From Bacillota bacterium (GTDB lineage Bacteria; Bacillota; Clostridia; Christensenellales; SZUA-584): DNA of 64,000 nt. The position numbers and the translations under genes were made by a program. A model generated the notes under the pieces. The model did not search any database. It saw nothing but the letters and a program-made list of their open reading frames with translations, and was not told the DNA's origin. Position 1 is the stretch's first letter, and every line of letters begins with the position of its first letter. The stretch lies in the NCBI GenBank assembly GCA_023408075.1, contig JAEYKW010000046.1:8529-72528 (forward strand). Direction: 5' to 3'. This document shows, piece after piece, positions 24,973 through 33,032 of this stretch.

Positions 24973-25899
24973 ATGAAAAGATATTTCGCTATCACAATTG
25001 TCATTATCTTCATCCTGTCCTTGCTGCCGGGTTATGCCAGCGCTGGCACTGCTGAGCCTTCTATAATAACAGCCCGTGCGACTGCGCCAGATCTTAAACC
25101 CGGCCAGATTTCTCAGATGTATGAGGAGTATACCGTCAAGCGCGGAGACAGCCTTTCTTCGATTGGCAGACAATTTGGCGTATCATGGCGGGACATCGCG
25201 AAACTGAACGATATACATGGCCCGAAGTATACAATTCGACCCGGTCAAATATTAAAAATCCCACAGTCACTAACATCATCCCCGTCTTATGTAAAACAGC
25301 TGCGCAAAAATGCAGTAAAAGTGAACACAGAAAAAGAATTTGCTAATGCGCTGAAAACAGCCTATGTCATTGAACTGAAAAAAGATATAACTTTAAGTGA
25401 AAATCTTGTTACATTAGACGATATCAATGCGCTGGTTATTGATGAAGGCGTTACGTTGACTGTCACATCTATGAATTTTCATGCTACATGTGCAATCGTT
25501 AACCTTGGAGAAATCATAGTGAAGGACTCCGGCCGGATGATTTTTCACAGTGAACCGGATTACTCCTGTATCGGTAAAATCAGTACCAGAGGGAGATTCG
25601 CTCAAATTGCCTTCAATTCGGGAAAAATCGGTGCTGATGAAATGACTTATTTCCTGAGCGAAGATTCGCTGTACGATTCGCTCAATATTGTCGCAAGTTC
25701 CTCCGATGGAAAACCTGTCGAGATATTGGTTGACCATGACATTGTCATCCCTGCCAGTAAAACCCTTTGGATAAATTCTGGAAGCGTTTTGCATGTGTCA
25801 AAGGGAGTGAAGCTAACCAATAACGGTACCATAAGCTATTTTAACGAACCTATCATTGACGGGAAAATCGTTGGAATAGGAGAAGTCATTGATAACTAG
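24973..25899 (+). CDS. Secreted LysM protein with the BlaR1-2 type ectodomain
   Basis: 308 residues, TAGGAGG upstream. Signal peptide at about 1-24 (ends YASAG). LysM at about 54-98 (EYTVKRGDSLSSIGRQF ... PGQILKIP) should bind peptidoglycan. The rest (about 105-308) aligns end to end with the sensor of the preceding BlaR1: YVKQLRKNAVKVNTEKEF, ALVIDEGVTLTVTSMNF, IVNLGEIIVKDSG, LTNNGTISYF. The two could compete for one ligand or bind each other. The 79-nt gap to blaR1-2 has no obvious terminator, so co-transcription is likely. Confidence 0.82.
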   Translation: MKRYFAITIVIIFILSLLPGYASAGTAEPSIITARATAPDLKPGQISQMYEEYTVKRGDSLSSIGRQFGVSWRDIAKLNDIHGPKYTIRPGQILKIPQSLTSSPSYVKQLRKNAVKVNTEKEFANALKTAYVIELKKDITLSENLVTLDDINALVIDEGVTLTVTSMNFHATCAIVNLGEIIVKDSGRMIFHSEPDYSCIGKISTRGRFAQIAFNSGKIGADEMTYFLSEDSLYDSLNIVASSSDGKPVEILVDHDIVIPASKTLWINSGSVLHVSKGVKLTNNGTISYFNEPIIDGKIVGIGEVIDN

Positions 25900-26040
25900 A
25901 AACCGTATTTAAGCTTAAGGCTCATCAACTGAATTCAATTATTAACGGATATGCTAAATTTAAAACAGCGGAACGCTTCACTTTAGCGGTTATATTTCTG
26001 CTCAAGGTTCCCATACTAGTGCTCACATTTATTAACATTG

Positions 26041-26179
26041 GATGGGATCTTTTACGGTAGCAATTGGGTGTGGAACGACGTCGTAAAAAACGTCGTTCCG
26101 AGCGGGTTCGGTCGGTTTATGCTTTTCAGTTTATATTGACTCCTATCTCAGTGACCCGTCGATTGCGTTGAAACCTTAA
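26041..26179 (+). pseudogene. Decayed C-terminus of a C25-like LysM protein
   Basis: Pieces of frame here match the end of the next gene: GSFTVAIGCGTT against GSACTVIATTEE, KNVVPSGFGRF against KNPVPRITSRLF, and the final YIDSYLSDPSIALKP against YVYCYLGDPSIALKQ. Stops and a deletion interrupt it. A near-perfect hairpin around acgacgtcgt lies inside. So the preceding LysM gene may once have ended in a C25-like domain, or a whole extra gene has been lost. The rest of the 25900-26263 gap shows nothing else. Confidence 0.65.
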
Positions 26180-26263
26180 AGCACGAAGATAATTACGATA
26201 GCAATCGTTTAGCAGCTAATGAAACAATTTTTGAAATTCTGAAAAAAACAGCAGGAGGACGCC

Positions 26264-27718
26264 ATGAAAAGATTATACACCTTAACAATCGTCATTCTCC
26301 TCATACTGACCCTGCTGCCGGGCTATGCCAACGCGGGTGCAGCCGCATTTCCCGAAGCATCCGCGCAAGCGGCTGCCTTAACACCTCCGGTGCCGATACT
26401 GTCACTCGCGCTCGACCAATACTCTGAGCTTTACCGGGAGTACACGGTTAAGCGCGGTGACAGTCTTATCTCGATAGGCAGACAGTTCAAGGTGCCGTGG
26501 AGAGATCTTGCAATACTGAACGGTATAGGGGGACCAAAGTACACGGTTACCAACGGACAAACCCTCAAAATCCCGCTGCTGCCGAAGCTGCCGGGGACAA
26601 CCGGCAATTATCTTATTCTTTGCGAAAACGAAGCGCAAAAGCAATGCCTGGCCGAATTCGCAGCATACAAAATATTAAACGGATATTCGGTGACGATAAA
26701 AAGCGTGGAAGCGGATGTCAAATTGAAAGCCGATGCCGACACCAGCGAAGAGATACGGCAATATCTTAAGAAGATGGACAAGGTGTTATCGCTGGAATTC
26801 GTGTTACTTGTCGGGAGCGCTTACGATGAAGAATCGGCTTGTATTCAGCACACCGGCGGAGCTATTCCGCTGAGATATATGTACGACAATCCGGCCAATC
26901 GTGACTACAGTTGGTACGATGGCAAGAACCATAAAGTATTCAAAACGCCGACAGATATCTATTATGCGTTGGATCTAAACTGGGATTTTGACGAGGATGG
27001 TTTCGCAGGCGAAAGGAATGAGATGGCCGAAAGCGTTAAGCAAGCAGAGCCCAAGTTGTTGTTCCGGCTTGGCAGAATCCCATTTTCGGATAGCAAAGAT
27101 ATCAAGAAGGTACTGGATTCAACGATGCAATATGAAATCAGCCAAAAAGCACATTCTGATGCTCTGATCGGCAGCTATGGGATATGGGCTTACTATAGCG
27201 ATGCGCTTGCGAATAATTTCTCCAATATGAAGATTAAGGCTGTCTCGCTTTACGGAAATGACGAAAATGGGCCGTGTCAGTACAAAAGCACCTACCCGTT
27301 AAGTATCGATAATTTCTTTAGTGAAATCAATAAGAAGTATGACTTTGTTTATATAATGGGCGATATAAAAAAATATTGCGGCAACACGCCTTTAGGGAAA
27401 CGCGTGCAGGCCGGAATTTACTTCCTCGACGGTACGGCGACAATGCAAGCGGAGCCCGAACCGAAATATTCTCGATTTAATGCACAGGATTTCCTTGCCG
27501 AAGGGTCGGCCTGTACCGTGATTGCCACCACCGAAGAAGTCGGTTTTAACCCGAAAAATCCGGTCCCGCGCATAACCAGCAGGTTATTCTCCAATAAAAT
27601 GCTCAGCATCTCAGGTGAATTCTATGCCGCGGTACTGTCGTCGATCATGGAGGACGATGTGAGGGAAGCCTATGTTTACTGCTATCTCGGTGACCCGTCT
27701 ATCGCCTTAAAACAATAA
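26264..27718 (+). CDS. Secreted LysM protein with peptidase C25-like (gingipain-fold) domain
   Basis: 484 residues, AGGAGG before the ATG. The signal peptide resembles that of the 24973 protein. LysM at about 65-108 (EYTVKRGDSLISIGRQF). From about 115 a C25-like domain: YLILCENEAQ, FVLLVGSAYDE, IPLRYMYD, TPTDIYYALD, LLFRLGRIPFSD and the terminal YLGDPSIAL. In active C25 peptidases a His-Gly and later an Ala-Cys follow; here those places read YIMGDIKKYCGN and YFLDGTATMQ, so the dyad appears lost. Probably a wall-bound binding protein derived from a protease. Confidence 0.78.
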   Translation: MKRLYTLTIVILLILTLLPGYANAGAAAFPEASAQAAALTPPVPILSLALDQYSELYREYTVKRGDSLISIGRQFKVPWRDLAILNGIGGPKYTVTNGQTLKIPLLPKLPGTTGNYLILCENEAQKQCLAEFAAYKILNGYSVTIKSVEADVKLKADADTSEEIRQYLKKMDKVLSLEFVLLVGSAYDEESACIQHTGGAIPLRYMYDNPANRDYSWYDGKNHKVFKTPTDIYYALDLNWDFDEDGFAGERNEMAESVKQAEPKLLFRLGRIPFSDSKDIKKVLDSTMQYEISQKAHSDALIGSYGIWAYYSDALANNFSNMKIKAVSLYGNDENGPCQYKSTYPLSIDNFFSEINKKYDFVYIMGDIKKYCGNTPLGKRVQAGIYFLDGTATMQAEPEPKYSRFNAQDFLAEGSACTVIATTEEVGFNPKNPVPRITSRLFSNKMLSISGEFYAAVLSSIMEDDVREAYVYCYLGDPSIALKQ

Positions 27719-27962
27719 TGGGGGTGCTGGGGCTCATTGAATGAGCCAGGAAAGGGGACATGGGAATAAAGGCCTTCTATAGCAGGATTAACGCCATATG
27801 AGGCCTTAATTCCATAAAAAGCGAAGAGAGAAAGTCAGCCGCAGAGCCAGTATTAGCGGAAAAGAGCTGCCTTCACCAAGCCGGATAGTCGGAGGGATTT
27901 GAGCCACAGCTGTTTTTGTGATATATTCGGTATAAAATTTTTATTAAGATTTGGAGTCAAAA

Positions 27963-28472
27963 ATGGATAAGGCTAAACGAAACAACACGATAACTTTTTC
28001 ATTATTCATCATTTATATATTGGTATTGATATGGATAGTCCTTTTTAAACTGCACTTTTCTTTTGCAGAAATGGACAGGATAAGAACTATCAATCCGATT
28101 CCATTTCAGGGCTCCGGCATTGGTGCTAATGAAGTTTATAACATACTTTTTTTCATTCCTTATGGTATTTATATATGTATGTTAAAACGCCAATGGTCTT
28201 TTATAAAAAAGGTTATTATCATTCTATGTTTCAGTTTGTCTTTTGAAATCCTTCAATATATTTTTGCAGTCGGAAGAACGGACATAACGGACTTGCTATG
28301 CAATATGCTGGGCGGAATCATTGGTGTTGGTATTTACGGATTGTTATTCAGAATAATAAAATATAAAACCAATAACGTCTTGAATATTGTACTTTTGTTA
28401 TTAACAGTATGTATATTATTGTTTTTCGCTTTGTTAGTTACACACTCGCTGCCGTTTGTTTTTAATCTATAA
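27963..28472 (+). CDS. VanZ-like membrane protein
   Basis: 169 residues from the ATG at 27963, TTGGAG 7 nt upstream. Four or five membrane helices. RTINPIPFQGSG, NILFFIPYGIYI and the conserved VGRTDITDLLCNMLGG are the VanZ-family landmarks. VanZ proteins raise teicoplanin tolerance or affect surface lipids by an unknown route. A possible promoter (TTGAGC, 17 nt, TATATT) ends about 30 nt upstream. Its place after the BlaR1/LysM cluster fits a cell-envelope stress theme. Confidence 0.85.
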   Translation: MDKAKRNNTITFSLFIIYILVLIWIVLFKLHFSFAEMDRIRTINPIPFQGSGIGANEVYNILFFIPYGIYICMLKRQWSFIKKVIIILCFSLSFEILQYIFAVGRTDITDLLCNMLGGIIGVGIYGLLFRIIKYKTNNVLNIVLLLLTVCILLFFALLVTHSLPFVFNL

Positions 28473-28568
28473 ATCTATAGATTGATAACTGTGCTGTTTG
28501 GTCGCTCGGTTTGCGAGTTTTAACATTTGCAAAAAGGTATATTATACGACATTTTCCATGGAATTAAC

Positions 28569-28597
28569 TTGTACTAACATAACGAATAAACTATAAT
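28569..28597 (+). promoter_or_regulatory. Promoter of the large LRR/InlB-repeat protein
   Basis: TTGTAC (28569-28574), 17 nt, TATAAT (28592-28597), about 49 nt before the start codon. Confidence 0.6.
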
Positions 28598-28645
28598 ATC
28601 CATATATAACTAAGATAAAAATAGAAAAAAAGGAGTATTGGACCA

Positions 28646-31321
28646 ATGAAAAAGCTTAGTCTCTTTCTCGTGTTGTTGTTACTCATTTCTATGTTCCCAT
28701 TACAGGCATTGGCTGCCGATGAAAACAACGACAGCTATAACGATCACGATGTGGCGCAGATAAGCGCATTTTTGAATCAAACGTCTTCCGGCTTAACCAA
28801 CGCGGAAATACTCGGTTATGCCGACCCAAATGATCCGGCGATATGGAGCGATGTCTCTTGGGTTTCAGTGGATGGTGAACAACGCGTTCAGAGCATCAAC
28901 TGGGGCTTTAAGGATACCGCAGGAGTGCTGGACCTTTCGGGATGCACGGCCTTGACCGAACTGTATTGTCTCTCGATCGGGCTGACCTCTCTGGATGTGA
29001 GTGGATGCACCGCTTTAAGCACGCTATCATGCGAATTTAATTCGCTGACCAGCCTCGATGTCAGCACCTGCAGCTCGCTCAGTCAGCTTTCTTGTTATGT
29101 TAATGCTATTGAAACATTAAATGTGAGTGGCTGCAGCAATTTGACATGGCTGAATTGTTCTGAAAATAAACTCACACAGCTCGATGTGAACAGCTGTGCC
29201 AATCTTGGCGATCTTGATTGCAGTCATAACAATTTGTCGTCGTTGGATGTGAGCGGCTGCCCTCTGGGATACTTATCATGTACTGAAAACCCGCTGAAAC
29301 AGATTCACGCTGTTATAGAGGGAGAGGATGTCAAACTGAACGCATCAGCAGGATATCTTAAGTTATCTTATTTGGCTTACGACATCGAAGGTGAGATGTA
29401 CGTCGATAGATATTCCGCGTCGGCTGTCCCTGACAGCATGCCGTGCTCCGGGTGGACGGGAATGCAGGACGGGGTGTTATTCTCGTCAGACGATTCCAAT
29501 ATCGATCTTGAAATCGGCTGTTCATACGACATTACCGCGAATTTTGCGAGCGGAACCGTATACAACGACCATGACGTCACAAAGATGCAGGTATTCCTCA
29601 ATAAAGAGCCTTTAGAGGGACCAAATTACATGCAGCTGGGTTATGACGTTGACGACCCGTCCACCTGGAACGATGTGACTTGGGTGGCTTCGCCCGAAGG
29701 CCTGCGCATATCGGCGGTTGAATGGAACGAAAGACAAGCCGTCGGCGGTACGCTCGATCTTTCCGGCTGCGCCTATCTTGAGTCTGTCGATTTTTACGGT
29801 AACGAGCTTCATGGGCTTAATTTGAACGGCTGTGCCGCGCTTAAGAATGTTTCCTGCAACGATAATTATCTTGATACGCTGAGTCTAAGCGGATGCGACG
29901 AGTTAACAAGCTTAAAGCTCAACAACAACAACGGGCTTCTCATTGCGCTTGAGCTGCAGGGGTATACAAAGCTTGAGCACCTTGAGTGCGTACAAAGTCT
30001 TCTCGATACACTTGATGTTGGCGGCTGCACGGCACTCACATATCTTGATTGCAGCAACACTTATGAGTACAATCGCAATTTTATCAACACTCTTGACCTG
30101 AGCGACAGCACGGGGCTGACAACGCTGAAATGTGCAGGCAATCCTCTGGCTCGTATAAGCGCGATTATGAACGATACTGTGATAGATCTTACCGCCGGAG
30201 GGTGGGGATATGTCGCATTATCTGAGGGCGGAGAGACAGCTTATACGGTGCAAGTGCCCGATACTCAACCGTTTTCAAGCTGGATAGGCACACAGGACGG
30301 CTCCCCGTTCTTTTCAGCCGAATCGACAATAAATTTAACGCCCGGCTCCGAATATGTCCTGATGGCGAATTTCGGTTACGGCGTTTTTTACGACGGCAAC
30401 GGAGCGACGGGCGGCACAGTACCCGATGGCGGCAGACACAACGCGGGGGATTCCATTGGGGTGCGCAGCAACTCGGGCAGCCTTGAGCGAGCGGGTTTTG
30501 AATTTGCAGGCTGGAACACGGCGGCTGACGGCAGCGGCACATCATACAGCGAGGACTCATCGATGATGATGCCCGCAGAGAACATCACGCTGTACGCGGT
30601 TTGGGAGCCCATCGCCTATACCATCACCTATGACCTCGACGGAGGTGAGGCACAGAATCCCGCGACTTACAATGCTCTGACCCCGGCATTCACGCTGAAT
30701 AATCCTACGAAACTGGGATATGTGTTTGCGGGCTGGACGGGAACGGACCTTGCGAATGCGGCGATGAGCGTCAGCTTCCCGGCGGGGTCCATAGGCGACA
30801 GGGCTTACACAGCAAACTGGGCGCAGAACACAGTATACACCGTCACATTCGATGCGAAGAACGGGAGCGCGGTGGACAGCATTGAGGTGAATGCGGGAGG
30901 GACAATTGAAACCGCCCCTGTCACGAGCCGGTTCGGTTATAACTTTACCGGCTGGTATACGAAGAAGGGAGTGCTCATAACGTTCCCATATCATGTAACG
31001 GGCAGCGTGACGCTTTATGCGGGGTGGGAGAAGCAGCCAAAGACAGCATACCTTTCGGATGTTGAACTCTCGTCTGGCACTCTCGATTCAAACTTTTCGA
31101 ATTCGAAATACCTCTATTTAATAAGGCTGCCCGAGAGTGAGACGAGCTTTACGCTGACCCCGGTTAAAGAGTATGATGGCGCTTCGATGTCGATAAACGG
31201 GGAATCCACATCGAGTTACACGGTTAACCTTGAAAACCATAGGAATGCGCTGATATGCGTGATCGTGCAAAACGGCAAAAGCATAAGGCTGTATACTTTC
31301 ATCGTGCACAGAGGAAGATGA
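28646..31321 (+). CDS. Large secreted LRR and InlB B-repeat surface protein
   Basis: 891 residues, AAGGAG upstream. Signal peptide at about 1-24 (LQALAADE). Two copies of a cap-plus-LRR module follow: cap 1 (YNDHDVAQISAFLNQ) with Cys-rich LRRs to about 220, and cap 2 at about 310 (YNDHDVTKMQVFLNK) with more LRRs to about 510. Each ends in a beta segment with a SGWTGMQDG or SSWIGTQDG turn. Then come three Listeria-Bacteroides (InlB B / Flg_new) repeats at about 580-795 (VFYDGNGATGG, YTITYDLDGGEA, YTVTFDAKNGS) and a cadherin-like beta-sandwich at about 800-891. No LPXTG or membrane anchor is seen, so it is released or held non-covalently. Confidence 0.85.
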   Translation: MKKLSLFLVLLLLISMFPLQALAADENNDSYNDHDVAQISAFLNQTSSGLTNAEILGYADPNDPAIWSDVSWVSVDGEQRVQSINWGFKDTAGVLDLSGCTALTELYCLSIGLTSLDVSGCTALSTLSCEFNSLTSLDVSTCSSLSQLSCYVNAIETLNVSGCSNLTWLNCSENKLTQLDVNSCANLGDLDCSHNNLSSLDVSGCPLGYLSCTENPLKQIHAVIEGEDVKLNASAGYLKLSYLAYDIEGEMYVDRYSASAVPDSMPCSGWTGMQDGVLFSSDDSNIDLEIGCSYDITANFASGTVYNDHDVTKMQVFLNKEPLEGPNYMQLGYDVDDPSTWNDVTWVASPEGLRISAVEWNERQAVGGTLDLSGCAYLESVDFYGNELHGLNLNGCAALKNVSCNDNYLDTLSLSGCDELTSLKLNNNNGLLIALELQGYTKLEHLECVQSLLDTLDVGGCTALTYLDCSNTYEYNRNFINTLDLSDSTGLTTLKCAGNPLARISAIMNDTVIDLTAGGWGYVALSEGGETAYTVQVPDTQPFSSWIGTQDGSPFFSAESTINLTPGSEYVLMANFGYGVFYDGNGATGGTVPDGGRHNAGDSIGVRSNSGSLERAGFEFAGWNTAADGSGTSYSEDSSMMMPAENITLYAVWEPIAYTITYDLDGGEAQNPATYNALTPAFTLNNPTKLGYVFAGWTGTDLANAAMSVSFPAGSIGDRAYTANWAQNTVYTVTFDAKNGSAVDSIEVNAGGTIETAPVTSRFGYNFTGWYTKKGVLITFPYHVTGSVTLYAGWEKQPKTAYLSDVELSSGTLDSNFSNSKYLYLIRLPESETSFTLTPVKEYDGASMSINGESTSSYTVNLENHRNALICVIVQNGKSIRLYTFIVHRGR

Positions 31322-31438
31322 AAAGGATGATAGCCGATAGAGCCATAAATCGGAGATAACGTATATTGAAGCCTGTAAAATGGTTTTTAGAAAGCGGTTC
31401 GCAACGCTGTCAAGAAAAACGAACAGGAAAAAAGTTGA

Positions 31439-31470
31439 CTGGCTCTCGCACTCTACGGGAGTCAGTTTTT
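31439..31470 (+). terminator. Intrinsic terminator
   Basis: ctggctctcg (31439-31448) pairs with cgggagtcag (31456-31465), two wobble pairs, followed by ttttt. It probably ends the LRR/InlB gene 118 nt upstream. The remainder of the 31322-31665 gap shows no gene. Confidence 0.65.
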
Positions 31471-31665
31471 ATTCTCCGATTGTTTCTCGATATTATTTTT
31501 AAGGAATTGAATTCCCCGTCACTTTGTTCGTAAACAGTAATTTTCTCTGTCATTGCGGGAAGCCTTTTCTATGTCAAAATGATTTTGGCGCAGTGACGTT
31601 CGGTAAAGATACAACCAAAGATCAACAAACCGGTTTAGTATAGAATAAGAGTATAAAAAGCCCTC

Positions 31666-32625
31666 TTAATCGAGTATCTTTATATCAATGACCGCATCCT
31701 GATTAATGACTCTTCCGGCCTCGTCAATATATTTATCGCGGTTTTCCCATGTTATGCTGATCTTTTGATATCTTGACAGCGTTTCCGGGGCAACCTCGGT
31801 CTGTGTCATCCAGAACCAAAGGTCATCGCCTTCGATCGTACGGACGGCCATATGTTTATAATCGCCCCATTGCAGCCCTGCAAAATAAAAGTCCAGTTCT
31901 TTTGTATCATGGACGGTGCCATCGACAAGGTTGTCATCTTCCTCCGCTATATCTTCGGTCGGTTCTTCCTGATTCTCCGGCACAGTATCCCCAAAGGACT
32001 CGGCAGTACCGGGGTACCCTTGATAGTCCTGTGCGACCTTCCATTTGCCGTCTTGGGGCACAAGCACAAACACGCGGTAGTTAAGCCCCTCCCGGTAATC
32101 CCAAAATTCCTTATCGAGCGTATAATCCGTTTTAGCGACAAGCAGGCGGACGTCTCCGTATATTTCCGGCACGTCAGACCGAAAGCCTGATGCGATCTCG
32201 TAAGGAATATTGTCGGTTTCATAATCAGAGAGCTTCGATTTTGCATCTTCGATTTCCCGTATATCAGCCAATTTGGCGCTCTCAATAGAGAAATAGCCGT
32301 TTTTGTTTTTCTCATTGTCGGAGTATGCAAAGAAATCCTTAAAATATTGCTGCTCCTCGTTGGTCCAGAGGTTTAAGAAAGCGTCCCAGTCGTGAGCGTT
32401 CTGGGCGGCAATAAAGTCTGTGATGACGGCTTCGATTTCCGGATCAAGCGTGGAAGACGGTGAGGCAGCTGCGGCTTCCGTTTTGGCGGGGACAGGCGAA
32501 GCAGCCGGGGCAGCGGTAGCGCCGGGAGTTGGGGTGATGGATGATATATTGCCGGGATTACCGCATGCCGCAAGGACAAACAGCAGCATCAAAAGCACAA
32601 TCAGCAAAACAAACACAGAACGCAT
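31666..32625 (-). CDS. Lipoprotein with NTF2-like stretch, unknown function
   Basis: 319 residues from the ATG at 32625, where CAGGAGGTG lies upstream. Lipobox VLAAC (Cys21). A Thr/Pro/Ala-rich linker runs to about residue 65, then IEAVITDFIAAQNAHDWDAF, a helix typical of NTF2-like lipoproteins, and a beta-rich C-terminal part from about 220 (KELDFYFAGLQWGDY). I do not recognise a named family for the second half. Single-gene unit with its own promoter; convergent with the LRR/InlB gene. Confidence 0.75.
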   Translation of the reverse strand: MRSVFVLLIVLLMLLFVLAACGNPGNISSITPTPGATAAPAASPVPAKTEAAAASPSSTLDPEIEAVITDFIAAQNAHDWDAFLNLWTNEEQQYFKDFFAYSDNEKNKNGYFSIESAKLADIREIEDAKSKLSDYETDNIPYEIASGFRSDVPEIYGDVRLLVAKTDYTLDKEFWDYREGLNYRVFVLVPQDGKWKVAQDYQGYPGTAESFGDTVPENQEEPTEDIAEEDDNLVDGTVHDTKELDFYFAGLQWGDYKHMAVRTIEGDDLWFWMTQTEVAPETLSRYQKISITWENRDKYIDEAGRVINQDAVIDIKILD

Positions 32626-32644
32626 AAGAGCACCTCCTGATCTC

Positions 32645-32672
32645 ATCATACAATCTTAAGTAAAAAATGCAA
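32645..32672 (-). promoter_or_regulatory. Promoter of the 31666-32625 lipoprotein
   Basis: On the minus strand TTGCAT (32672-32667), 16 nt, TATGAT (32650-32645), 20 nt before the start codon. The other bases up to 33032 hold no recognisable gene; they must also contain the histidine-kinase promoter, which I cannot place firmly. Confidence 0.55.
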
Positions 32673-33032
32673 TATTATTGTATGTCGGGAACAAGGAAAA
32701 GGATACTCCTTTCCGATTTTCAGCCTTAAATCATGATAACACAGTATATGACTGAATAAGCACGCTGAAGGATATCGTGCGGAGAATGGCTCACTGGCTG
32801 GGATTTATATCATGTCTTTGGCCTTTGGCGCTGGAGCCTTGAATACTGTTGAAGGAACAGCGCTCCTTGTCGCGGATAAATTTGCATTATAGTCGCATTT
32901 GCAATATACTTTTCAAATAACCAACTTTTAGCTCGCCAGATTCCCTTTACACAGTGAAGAACTCTATACTGCATCAGGTTTAAAGCATAAAAATATCAAG
33001 CATTAAAACAAGAAGCTAAGAAAGGGTTTTGT

